The notes beneath the pieces were generated by a model. The model saw only the letters and a program-made list of their open reading frames with translations, searched no databases and was not told the origin of the DNA. Shown one piece after another: positions 7,218 through 14,515 of a DNA stretch of 16,254 bases; the stretch's first letter is position 1, and each line of letters opens with the position of its first letter. The translations under genes and the position numbers were made by a program. The DNA is from Rickettsiales bacterium (GTDB lineage: Bacteria > Pseudomonadota > Alphaproteobacteria > TMED109), in assembly GCA_002689905.1 (NCBI GenBank), contig NZIN01000052.1, positions 1-16,254 of the forward strand, in the 5' to 3' direction.

Positions 7218-8585
7218 ATGACAATTTATAAAGATTCTTTAGACTTAATAGGAAATACACCAATGTTATTGGTAAACAATCTAGACACTGGACCATGTAA
7301 TTTATACCTAAAATTAGAGTCCTTTAATTTAGGAGGATCTATTAAAGACAGACCTGCTAAAAATATGATTATTGAGGCAGAAAAAAAAGGTTATTTAAAA
7401 AAAGGCGGCACTATAGTAGAAGCTACGGCTGGTAATACTGGAATAGCATTAGCAATTATAGCAATTAAAAGAGGCTACAAAATCATTATAGTAGTTCCTA
7501 ACAAAATGACTGTAGAGAAAATTTATCATTTGAAAGCACTTGGAGCAAAAGTTATTGTTGCTCGTTCTGATGTCATGAATGGACATCCAGAATATTATTT
7601 AGAAATTGCAAAAAAAATTGCCAAAGATAAAGGAGCTTTTTACATAAATCAATTTTCTAATAAAGCAAACATTAAGTCTCATATGAAGAGTTTAGGCCCA
7701 GAGATTTATAAACAACTAAATGGGAAAATTGATGCTTTTGTTGCCGGAGTAGGAACTGGAGGGACTATATCAGGAGTAGGTCATTTTCTGAAATCTAGGA
7801 TTAAAAATTTTGAGCTAGTTTTAGCTGATCCTAAAGGGTCTATTTTAAAAGACTTAGTTAGAACAGGAAATATAAGTAATAATGTAGGGTCATGGATTGT
7901 AGAAGGTATAGGTGAAGATTTTTGTCCTCCTTTATTAAAAACTCGTCTAATAGACACAGCATATTCAATAAGTGATTTTGAGGCTATAAAATGTTGTAGA
8001 AATTTATTAAAAAGTGAAGGGATTTTATCAGGATCTTCATCAGGTACATTATTAGCAGCAGCCTTAAAATATTGTAGATCTCAAAAAGTTAAGAAAAATG
8101 TAGTAACACTAATATGTGATGCAGGAGATAAATATTTAAGAAAAATATATAATGAAAGTTGGAGAATTAAAGAAGGATTTAATTCTAGAAAAAAAAATGA
8201 GAATCTTAAAGATCTGGTCTCACATTTGAATAAATCTAACTCTATTCCTAAAATAAATAATAACAGTAAATGTTCTTTGGCATTTAAATTGATGCACGAA
8301 AATGGAATTAATTTTTTACTTGTTGAAACTAATAATAATAAATTAGTTGGCGTTATTACGGAAGAAGATTTACTAGATAGGGTTAGCTCAAAATCTTTTG
8401 ATAGTACTATTAAAAATAATATTACAAAAGTAAAGAAAGTTAATTATAACGAGGACTATAAAAAAATAATAAGTTTAATGAAAAAACAAAATTATTTATT
8501 TGTATATGAGAAAAATGTATTTTACGGAGTTATAAACAAAACAGACATTTTATGGTATCTTAAAAAAAAGGAAACAAATGCTTAA
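7218..8585 (+). CDS. Cystathionine beta-synthase with C-terminal CBS domain pair
   Basis: PLP-dependent fold-type II enzyme that condenses serine and homocysteine to cystathionine, and can make hydrogen sulfide from cysteine in side reactions. The catalytic domain (about 1-325) has the Schiff-base lysine K43 in GGSIKDRPAKNM, the substrate loop EATAGNTG, the phosphate-binding GVGTGGTISG and SGSSSGT. A C-terminal Bateman module (about 335-455) contains two CBS motifs (LLVETNNNKLVGVITEEDLLDRV; LFVYEKNVFYGVINKTDILWYL). There is no N-terminal heme domain as in the human enzyme. Length (455) and domain order favour cystathionine beta-synthase over cysteine synthase, which lacks the CBS pair. AAGGAAG at 7207-7213 is a good ribosome-binding site. 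It overlaps the next gene by 8 bp. The Bateman module suggests allosteric control, ligand unknown. Confidence 0.88.
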   Translation: MTIYKDSLDLIGNTPMLLVNNLDTGPCNLYLKLESFNLGGSIKDRPAKNMIIEAEKKGYLKKGGTIVEATAGNTGIALAIIAIKRGYKIIIVVPNKMTVEKIYHLKALGAKVIVARSDVMNGHPEYYLEIAKKIAKDKGAFYINQFSNKANIKSHMKSLGPEIYKQLNGKIDAFVAGVGTGGTISGVGHFLKSRIKNFELVLADPKGSILKDLVRTGNISNNVGSWIVEGIGEDFCPPLLKTRLIDTAYSISDFEAIKCCRNLLKSEGILSGSSSGTLLAAALKYCRSQKVKKNVVTLICDAGDKYLRKIYNESWRIKEGFNSRKKNENLKDLVSHLNKSNSIPKINNNSKCSLAFKLMHENGINFLLVETNNNKLVGVITEEDLLDRVSSKSFDSTIKNNITKVKKVNYNEDYKKIISLMKKQNYLFVYEKNVFYGVINKTDILWYLKKKETNA

Positions 8586-9741
8586 AAATACAAAAAAAAA
8601 AGGTATTGCAACTAGAGCTATACACGCTGGACAAGAGCCAGATAAATCAACAGGAGCTATCATGGTTCCTATTTATGCTACTTCAACATATATTCAAGAA
8701 AGCCCAGGAAAACATCTAGGGTATGAATACTCAAGAACGCAAAACCCTACTAGAGATGCATATGAAAAATGTGTAGCAAGCTTAGAAGGAGGGGATTTTG
8801 GTTTTGCTTTTGCCTCAGGAATGGCAGCAGCAGATACTATATTATCACTGCTTAATGTAGGTGATGAAGTGTTAGCAATAGATGATCTTTATGGTGGAAC
8901 AAGAAGGTTGTTTGAGAAAGTAAAAGTTAAAAAAAATGCTATTAATTTTAAATTTATCAATTATAAAAACTTTCAAAACATTGAGAAATTTATAACAGAT
9001 AAAACTAGAATGATTTGGGTGGAGTCTCCGACAAATCCAATGCTGACTTTAGTAGACCTAAGAAAATTAGGAAAAACTCAAAATAATATTATTACTGTAG
9101 TAGACAACACTTTTGCCAGTCCTATTAATCAAAGACCTTTAGAGCTTGGAGCAGATATAGTAATGCACTCTGCTACAAAGTATCTAAATGGACATTCGGA
9201 TATGATTGGAGGTGTAATAGTTACTAATAGAAGTGAAATAGCAGAAGAACTAGCTTTTTTACAAAATTCAGTTGGGGCAGTCCAAGGGCCTTTTGATGCA
9301 TTTCTTGCTTTAAGAGGTCTTAAAACACTTCCAATCAGAGTCCATAAACATAACTCTAATGCTATTCAAGTAGCGGAGTTTTTAGAGTCACATGCATTGG
9401 TAGAAAAAGTTATTTATCCAGGGTTAAACAGTTTTGAGCAAAAAGAGCTTGCCACATCTCAGATGGATGGTTTTGGAGGAATTGTATCATTTTATGTAAA
9501 AGGAAATTTAGAGAATACTAAAAAATTCTTGGAAAAATGTGAAATATTTTCTTTAGCAGAATCTCTTGGAGGCGTAGAAAGTTTGATAGAACATCCAGCC
9601 ATTATGACACATGGGTCAGTACATCAATCAAAGAGAAAAGAGTTAGGCATACTAGACAATTTTGTGAGAGTATCAGTTGGAATTGAAGACATCGATGATT
9701 TAATATATGATTTAGATTATGCTCTTAAAGGTATGGAGTAA
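8578..9741 (+). CDS. Cystathionine gamma-lyase (Cys/Met metabolism PLP family)
   Basis: PLP fold-type I enzyme of 387 residues that most likely cleaves cystathionine to cysteine, 2-oxobutyrate and ammonia, completing transsulfuration after the enzyme encoded just upstream. Motifs seen are TRAIHAGQEP at the N terminus, YEYSRTQNPTRDAYE (about 49-63, cofactor phosphate contact from the neighbouring subunit), FASGMAA at 78-84, VVDNTFASP, and the lysine K201 in HSATKYLNGHSD. The closing VRVSVGIEDIDDLI is also typical. Family members include cystathionine gamma-synthase, beta-lyase and O-acetylhomoserine sulfhydrylase; the pairing with cystathionine beta-synthase argues for gamma-lyase. AAGG lies six bases before the ATG, and the 5' end overlaps the previous gene by 8 bp. 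Confidence 0.85.
   Translation: MLKNTKKKGIATRAIHAGQEPDKSTGAIMVPIYATSTYIQESPGKHLGYEYSRTQNPTRDAYEKCVASLEGGDFGFAFASGMAAADTILSLLNVGDEVLAIDDLYGGTRRLFEKVKVKKNAINFKFINYKNFQNIEKFITDKTRMIWVESPTNPMLTLVDLRKLGKTQNNIITVVDNTFASPINQRPLELGADIVMHSATKYLNGHSDMIGGVIVTNRSEIAEELAFLQNSVGAVQGPFDAFLALRGLKTLPIRVHKHNSNAIQVAEFLESHALVEKVIYPGLNSFEQKELATSQMDGFGGIVSFYVKGNLENTKKFLEKCEIFSLAESLGGVESLIEHPAIMTHGSVHQSKRKELGILDNFVRVSVGIEDIDDLIYDLDYALKGME
9735..9738 (+). promoter_or_regulatory. Ribosome-binding site supporting a TTG start of the sixA-like gene
   Basis: GGAG lies six bases before the TTG at 9745-9747, inside the last codons of the cystathionine gamma-lyase gene. The reading frame has a TAA immediately before this TTG and no ATG nearby, and the catalytic motif begins at residue 8. 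The TTG is therefore very probably the true start codon. Confidence 0.65.
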
Positions 9742-9744
9742 TAA

Positions 9745-10263
9745 TTGAAAACCCTTTTTTTACTAAGACATTGTGAAGCAAACCAATTTGAAGAAAACAC
9801 AAATGATTATGAAAAAAAATTAAATGTTAGAGGTATTGAAGAGGCAAGGCTTTTAAGCAAATGGTTTGACGATAATAATATATTGTCAGATTATATATTA
9901 TCTTCTTCTGCAGCAAGAACCTTAGAAACTAGTAATATAATTTTTAGCAAAATAAAAGATAAAATTCATAAAAGAAAAGAATTATATTTGTGTAGTTATA
10001 CAGAGATAATAAGAGAACTTAAAGCCTTAGATAATAATATTAATAAAGTAGCATTAATAGGACATGAACCAAGTATATCTGAAAGCCTAAAGTATTTAAT
10101 TTTTAACTCAAGACCAGATTTAGATTATGTTGCTAAATCTTTATATCCGACGGGAGCCATATCTATAATTCATTTCAGTATAAAAAATTGGGCTGAATTA
10201 GATGAAAAAACAGGTATTTTAGATGCTTTTATTACGCCACACTATTTAGAAAAAAATGAATAG
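9745..10263 (+). CDS. SixA-like histidine phosphatase superfamily protein (TTG start)
   Basis: Small cytoplasmic member of the histidine phosphatase (phosphoglycerate mutase-like) superfamily, 172 residues, closest in layout to SixA, which removes phosphate from histidine in phosphorelay or PTS proteins. The catalytic arginine and histidine are R8 and H9 in LLRHCEAN; the glycine usual after RH is a cysteine here. LNVRGIEEARLLSKW, SSSAARTLET (R58) and the second histidine H107 in LIGHEPS complete the active site. Translation starts at TTG, and the next gene, ispH, overlaps by 8 bp. No histidine kinase or phosphotransfer gene is near, so the physiological target is unknown; it may act on another phosphorylated protein or metabolite. 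Confidence 0.82.
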   Translation: MKTLFLLRHCEANQFEENTNDYEKKLNVRGIEEARLLSKWFDDNNILSDYILSSSAARTLETSNIIFSKIKDKIHKRKELYLCSYTEIIRELKALDNNINKVALIGHEPSISESLKYLIFNSRPDLDYVAKSLYPTGAISIIHFSIKNWAELDEKTGILDAFITPHYLEKNE

Positions 10264-11191
10264 TAAAATAAATATTTTACTCGCTTCTCCTAGAGGTTTT
10301 TGTGCAGGAGTAAAAAGAGCAATAGAAATTGTAGAGCTCGCTATTGAAAAATATGGGGCTCCAATCTATGTAAGACATGAAATAGTACATAATAAAAGAG
10401 TCGTTCAAGATTTAAGCAAAAAAGGAGCAATTTTTGTTGAAGAATTAGAGGAAATTCCAAAAGGATCAAGAGTGATTTTTAGTGCACATGGCGTTGCAAA
10501 GCAAATAAAAGACCAAGCAAAAGACTATGAGCATTTAACCTTAGATGCTACATGTCCACTAGTTAGTAAGGTTCACAAACAAACAGAAAAATATTTTGAT
10601 AAAAGTTATAAAATTATATTAATTGGTCATAAAGGACATCCAGAAGTTATAGGTATACAAGGACAAATTCCTGAAGACCTTATAATTATTCAAAATGAGT
10701 CTGAGGCAGAAAGTTTACAAATAAATCCTAAAGATAAAGTGGCCTATGTAACGCAAACCACCCTTTCTTTAAATGATACAAAAAATATTATAGAAATTTT
10801 AAAAAGAAAAATTCCAAATATCACTGGGCCTGAACTAGATGATATATGCTATGCTACACAAAATAGGCAAGAAGCTGTAAGTGAACTATCTAGAAAGTCG
10901 GATCTAGTTTTAGTGATAGGTTCAGAAAACTCTTCAAATACTAAGCGGTTAGCAGAAATAGTTACAAAAAAGAGAGTTAAAGTTCACAGAGTAGCTAACG
11001 TAGGAGAAATTCAAAAAGAATGGTTGAATCAAGTTAACAATATTGGAATTACCGCTGGAGCATCTTCTCCAGAAGTATTAATAGAAGAAATAATAAATTA
11101 TTTTAAGAGTATTTATAAGGAAGTTAATGTAGAAACTATGAATGGTGTGGAAGAAAAAATAAAATTTAAACCTTTGTTGAACTTTTCTTAA
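10256..11191 (+). CDS. ispH: 4-hydroxy-3-methylbut-2-enyl diphosphate reductase
   Basis: Last enzyme of the MEP pathway: an iron-sulfur protein that reduces HMBPP to IPP and DMAPP. The 311-residue length is normal. The three cluster cysteines are C15 in SPRGFCAGV, C100 in LDATCPLV and C198 in DDICYATQNRQ. RHEIVHNKRVV (about 40-50), AHG at 77-79, GHKGHPE with the catalytic glutamate E130, and TQTTLS follow the family. SSNTKRL near the end of the catalytic domain binds diphosphate. It is the last gene of the plus-strand operon; its start overlaps the sixA-like gene by 8 bp, and its last 26 bp overlap the 3' end of dxs on the other strand. Assignment is secure. Confidence 0.97.
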   Translation: MNSKINILLASPRGFCAGVKRAIEIVELAIEKYGAPIYVRHEIVHNKRVVQDLSKKGAIFVEELEEIPKGSRVIFSAHGVAKQIKDQAKDYEHLTLDATCPLVSKVHKQTEKYFDKSYKIILIGHKGHPEVIGIQGQIPEDLIIIQNESEAESLQINPKDKVAYVTQTTLSLNDTKNIIEILKRKIPNITGPELDDICYATQNRQEAVSELSRKSDLVLVIGSENSSNTKRLAEIVTKKRVKVHRVANVGEIQKEWLNQVNNIGITAGASSPEVLIEEIINYFKSIYKEVNVETMNGVEEKIKFKPLLNFS

Positions 11192-13091
11192 TATTTAGTT
11201 TTTTTAGTATTCTTTTTATAATATTTTCACTGTTCATGTTTGCTATTGAATACATATGATAAGGTGTATCTTGATCAATAAATTTATCTGGAAGATGGAT
11301 GCACTCTAGTAAAACTTTTTGCAAAAAATTATTTTCATTATTAGCTAAAAAATTTGTTACATGACTACCAAACCCTCCTATTGCTCCCTCTTCAATAGTA
11401 ACTAATAGTCTATGATTTTTACACAAGTCTAAAACTAATTTTTTATCTAAAGGTTTACAAAACCTCGCATCTACAATTGTACAAGTAAGTTTATACTTTT
11501 CTAATTTTTTTGCTGCCAATTTAACTTCTTGCAGTTTAGTTCCATAGGAAAGTATAGCTACATCATTTCCTTCTTTTACAATCCTTCCTTTTCCTATTAT
11601 TAGCTTTTTAACGGGCTCTTTTATATCTAAACCTAATCCAGAACCTCTAGGATACCTAAATGCTGAGGGAACATGATTTATGTCAGCGCAGGTATATATC
11701 ATTCTGGCAAGCTCTAGATCATCGGAAGCAGCCATAGTGATAAAGTTTGGTAAGTTTGATAGAAATGCAATATCAAATGATCCAGCATGAGTTGGACCAT
11801 CAGCTCCTACTAGACCAGCTCTATCTATTGCAAATCTAACTGGTAATTTTTGTATAGCAACATCATGAACAACTTGATCATAAGCTCTTTGCAGAAAGGT
11901 TGAATAAATTGCTGCAAAAGGTTTCATTCCTTCACAAGCTAAACCTGCTGCAAAGGTAACGGCATGTTGTTCAGCTATTCCTACATCAAATGTTCTAGTA
12001 GGAAATTTTTTCATAAATAAATCAAGTCCAGTTCCTGAAGGCATTGCTGCAGTAATTGCACAAACTTTCTTATCTTTTTTTGCAATATTTATTAGGCTTT
12101 CAGCAAATACTTTAGTATAAGATTTATTGCTTTCAGTTTTTTTTTGTTGACCTGTTAAAATATTAAATTTTCCTACACCATGAAATTTATCATCTGATTT
12201 TTCAGCAGGAATGTATCCTTTACCTTTTTTTGTAACGACATGAATAAGTACAGGGCCTTTTTTAGAATGATCTCTACAATTTTTAAGAATAGGCAACAAG
12301 TGGTTTAAATTATGACCATCAATGGGTCCAATATAATAAAAGCCTAATTCCTCAAATAATGTTCCACCAGTAAAAAAACCTCTAGCATATTCCTCTGCTT
12401 TTTTTGCGGTAACAGCTATTTTTTTGGGAAACTTTTTTGCTAATTGACTAGCTGCATTTCTTAATCCTCTATAAGGTCCAGAAGAAATTAATTTTGATAA
12501 ATAAGCACTCATTGCTCCTACTGGTGGGGCTATGGACATATCATTATCATTTAATATTACTATTAGTGGATGTTTCATGGCACCAGCATTATTTAATGCT
12601 TCGTAAGCCATTCCTGCAGTCATTGCACCATCACCAATAACAGCTACAACTTTTTTATTTTTTTTTCTAATTTTTGAACCAACTAATATACCAAGAGCAG
12701 CAGAAATAGAAGTCGATGCATGAGCAGCACCAAATGGGTCGTATATACTTTCAGTTCTTTTTGTGAAACCGGATAGGCCTTTTCCTTGTCTTAGAGTGTG
12801 CATTCTATTTTTTCTTTTAGTTAAAATTTTATGAGGATAAGTTTGATGGCCTACATCCCATATTATTTGATCTTTTGGAGTATTAAAAATATAATGCAAC
12901 GCTATTGTTAGTTCAACGACGCCTAGTCCAGCACCAAGATGACCACCCGTTTTAGATACATTATCTATCATGAAAGAGCGTAATTCTTCACTTAAAACTA
13001 ATAATTCTTGATTAGTTAGTTTTTTAATATCATTAGGGGTGTCTATTTTATTTAAAAATTTATAATCCTTTTTTTGTTCTTTTTTCATCAT
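11166..13091 (-). CDS. dxs: 1-deoxy-D-xylulose-5-phosphate synthase
   Basis: Thiamine-diphosphate enzyme that condenses pyruvate and glyceraldehyde 3-phosphate, the first step of the MEP pathway; its product also feeds thiamine and pyridoxal synthesis. It has 641 residues, the usual length. Visible sites are H51 (GGHLGAGLG), H82 (DVGHQTYPHK), the thiamine-diphosphate/magnesium motif GDGAMTAG at 153-160 with N181 in LNDNDMSIAPP, H304 (KFHG), and the catalytic glutamate E374 in DVGIAEQHAVTFAAG. DRAGLVGADGPTH and the C-terminal transketolase domain follow. Two ATG codons stand in tandem at the start (MMKKE), so the start is uncertain by one codon. The gene lies 12 bp after the PDZ-like gene and overlaps ispH tail to tail by 26 bp. 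Confidence 0.97.
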   Translation of the reverse strand: MMKKEQKKDYKFLNKIDTPNDIKKLTNQELLVLSEELRSFMIDNVSKTGGHLGAGLGVVELTIALHYIFNTPKDQIIWDVGHQTYPHKILTKRKNRMHTLRQGKGLSGFTKRTESIYDPFGAAHASTSISAALGILVGSKIRKKNKKVVAVIGDGAMTAGMAYEALNNAGAMKHPLIVILNDNDMSIAPPVGAMSAYLSKLISSGPYRGLRNAASQLAKKFPKKIAVTAKKAEEYARGFFTGGTLFEELGFYYIGPIDGHNLNHLLPILKNCRDHSKKGPVLIHVVTKKGKGYIPAEKSDDKFHGVGKFNILTGQQKKTESNKSYTKVFAESLINIAKKDKKVCAITAAMPSGTGLDLFMKKFPTRTFDVGIAEQHAVTFAAGLACEGMKPFAAIYSTFLQRAYDQVVHDVAIQKLPVRFAIDRAGLVGADGPTHAGSFDIAFLSNLPNFITMAASDDLELARMIYTCADINHVPSAFRYPRGSGLGLDIKEPVKKLIIGKGRIVKEGNDVAILSYGTKLQEVKLAAKKLEKYKLTCTIVDARFCKPLDKKLVLDLCKNHRLLVTIEEGAIGGFGSHVTNFLANNENNFLQKVLLECIHLPDKFIDQDTPYHMYSIANMNSENIIKRILKKLNIKKSSTKV

Positions 13092-13103
13092 CTTACATTT
13101 AAC

Positions 13104-13847
13104 CTAATTTATTTTCACCGCAACTAATTTTTCATTATTATTTCTAATAAAATTTATTAAGATATGTTGCTTTTTATTATTAGAAATTTTTTCTAATTGT
13201 CTTTTAAGTTGAGAAACATTATAAATTTCTGTCATCTCTGCTTCAGTAATTAAGTCTCCTACAGCGAAAGTACTAGAGTTATTTACTTCTACTACAATCA
13301 AACCGTTAGTATAATCTTTAATTTTATAACGTAGAGCATAATCAGAATTTAAATTTTTTAAATATATACCGAACTCTTTTAAATATAATTCGTTATTATT
13401 GGAATTAAAAAAAGAAGAATTTTTTATTATAGTAGTATTAATTAAATAATTATCTTTTAAATTTTTTTTTATTTTTATTAGACTTTTGCATTTTTCATTA
13501 TTTTGCTGATTTTTAATACAATTCTTTACGTGTATCTTAATATTTTTAATAGCTTTACACTCTTCTTTATTCTCAAAATTTATAGGTATACTAGTGACAA
13601 AAGGTTGGTTCTTATTTAATTTTTTAAATGTAATATTTGATCTTCCTATTAACTTTTCATTAATATCTGTAGAAAAAATATTTAATTGTAATTCCTCAAT
13701 ACTTAATCTTGTTTCGTCCTTTATAGATACGCTAATAAAACAATCTTCTCCTACTTTTGCAATTCCTGATGTTTCAAAAATAATATTTTTAGCTATGATA
13801 GCTTTAGTAAAACTAAAAATAATAATAATTAAAAAAAAAGATTTCAT
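13104..13847 (-). CDS. Exported protein with a C-terminal PDZ-like domain, function unknown
   Basis: A 247-residue protein I cannot assign to a named family. The first 19 residues are a clear Sec signal peptide (KSFFLIIIIFSFTKAIIA then KN), so it should be periplasmic or envelope-bound; no lipobox cysteine is seen. The middle (about 25-125) is beta-rich and holds four cysteines (C36, C97, C110, C120), possibly forming disulfides. The end (about 155-247) resembles the second PDZ domain of DegP-like proteases: FGIYLKNL, then GLIVVEVNNSS, VGDLI, VSQLKRQLEKI and a closing ILINFIRNN strand. There is no serine protease domain or catalytic triad. Its ATG overlaps the TGA of the upstream DsbA-like gene by 4 bp; dxs follows 12 bp later. 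Low GC content and lysine/asparagine-rich composition match the neighbours. Confidence 0.72.
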   Translation of the reverse strand: MKSFFLIIIIFSFTKAIIAKNIIFETSGIAKVGEDCFISVSIKDETRLSIEELQLNIFSTDINEKLIGRSNITFKKLNKNQPFVTSIPINFENKEECKAIKNIKIHVKNCIKNQQNNEKCKSLIKIKKNLKDNYLINTTIIKNSSFFNSNNNELYLKEFGIYLKNLNSDYALRYKIKDYTNGLIVVEVNNSSTFAVGDLITEAEMTEIYNVSQLKRQLEKISNNKKQHILINFIRNNNEKLVAVKIN

Positions 13848-14455
13848 GTGTTTGTTTTGATAGATTGCTCTAACATAAACATTCTGTCTTGGCCAAAAAA
13901 TAATTCGTTTTTATATAAAAAAGTAGGGACACCAAATACATTATTATTTTTGGCATCTAGGGTGTTATTTTTTAAAATTTCTAAAATTGCTTCATCTTTA
14001 TTATACAAAGTTTTTGTTTTATTATTAAGGTCTAGATGTTCGCAAATTTTGTTTATTACAATTTCATCTGATATATTTAAATTTTTTACCCAAACAGCTT
14101 CACAAAGATTTTTTGTAAGTGTAAAAGTTTTTTCTAAGTCATTATCAAATAGTAGTGAAGCAATTATGACTTTAGATGATATATCTGGGTCTACAGGATG
14201 AAATTTCGGTTTTTCATTAATTTTTATATTTAAGTAGTTCCCCCACCTTTTTAATTCATTAATTCTATTTATTTGCACAGGTAATGGTCTATCTTTAACA
14301 CCCTTAGTGCCGTTTTCTTTGAAGATAGCAAATATATCAATAGGTTTAATATTAATTCTTATATCATATGTTTTTGAAATTGAAATTAATCTATTTAAGC
14401 CTAAATAACACCATGGTGATATGACAACCATATAAAAATCAATAAACTGCTTCAT
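13844..14455 (-). CDS. 2-hydroxychromene-2-carboxylate isomerase family (DsbA-fold, GST kappa-like)
   Basis: A 203-residue protein of the DsbA/GST-kappa fold group that includes 2-hydroxychromene-2-carboxylate isomerase, a glutathione-dependent enzyme of naphthalene-type aromatic degradation. The N terminus reads IDFYMVVISPWCYLG; S13 matches the glutathione-activating serine of NahD, and C16 gives an SPWC motif. IKPIDIFAIF, DRPLPVQINRINELKRW (about 56-72) and the C-terminal FGVPTFLYKNELFFGQDRMFML (174-195), with the family cis-proline, are characteristic. No signal peptide is present, so it should be cytoplasmic and not a DsbA oxidase. No aromatic-degradation genes are nearby, so the true substrate is unknown. 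An AAAGGTG ribosome-binding site precedes the ATG. It heads the three-gene minus-strand operon ending with dxs. Confidence 0.82.
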   Translation of the reverse strand: MKQFIDFYMVVISPWCYLGLNRLISISKTYDIRINIKPIDIFAIFKENGTKGVKDRPLPVQINRINELKRWGNYLNIKINEKPKFHPVDPDISSKVIIASLLFDNDLEKTFTLTKNLCEAVWVKNLNISDEIVINKICEHLDLNNKTKTLYNKDEAILEILKNNTLDAKNNNVFGVPTFLYKNELFFGQDRMFMLEQSIKTNT

Positions 14456-14515
14456 TTATACACCTTTAATTGAAATATATATTGTAATCATAATGATAAA
14501 AATTAAAATATAAAT
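14456..14515. promoter_or_regulatory. Divergent intergenic region between the dxs operon and the amidase gene
   Basis: This 60-bp AT-rich gap should hold promoters for both directions. On the minus strand TACAAT (14481-14486) is a good -10 candidate for the isomerase-PDZ-dxs operon. On the plus strand CATAAT (14489-14494) is a possible -10 for the amidase gene. Neither has a well-spaced -35. A short near-perfect dyad, ATCAT-A-ATGAT at 14487-14497, lies between them and could be an operator or chance. Confidence 0.42.
14461..14467 (-). promoter_or_regulatory. Ribosome-binding site of the HCCA-isomerase-like gene
   Basis: On the minus strand this reads AAAGGTG, five bases before the ATG at 14455. 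It is one of the stronger Shine-Dalgarno-like sequences in the window and supports the chosen start. Confidence 0.55.

Noticed and set aside
7218..8585. Annotation as a plain cysteine synthase (CysK/CysM)
   Set aside because: The protein is about 130 residues too long, has two C-terminal CBS motifs, and is followed directly by a cystathionine gamma-lyase gene, which fits cystathionine beta-synthase better.
13594..14201. Plus-strand open frames opposite the PDZ-like and HCCA-isomerase-like genes
   Set aside because: They are shadows of minus-strand genes with signal-peptide or family evidence, and the minus-strand genes have coupled starts and stops.
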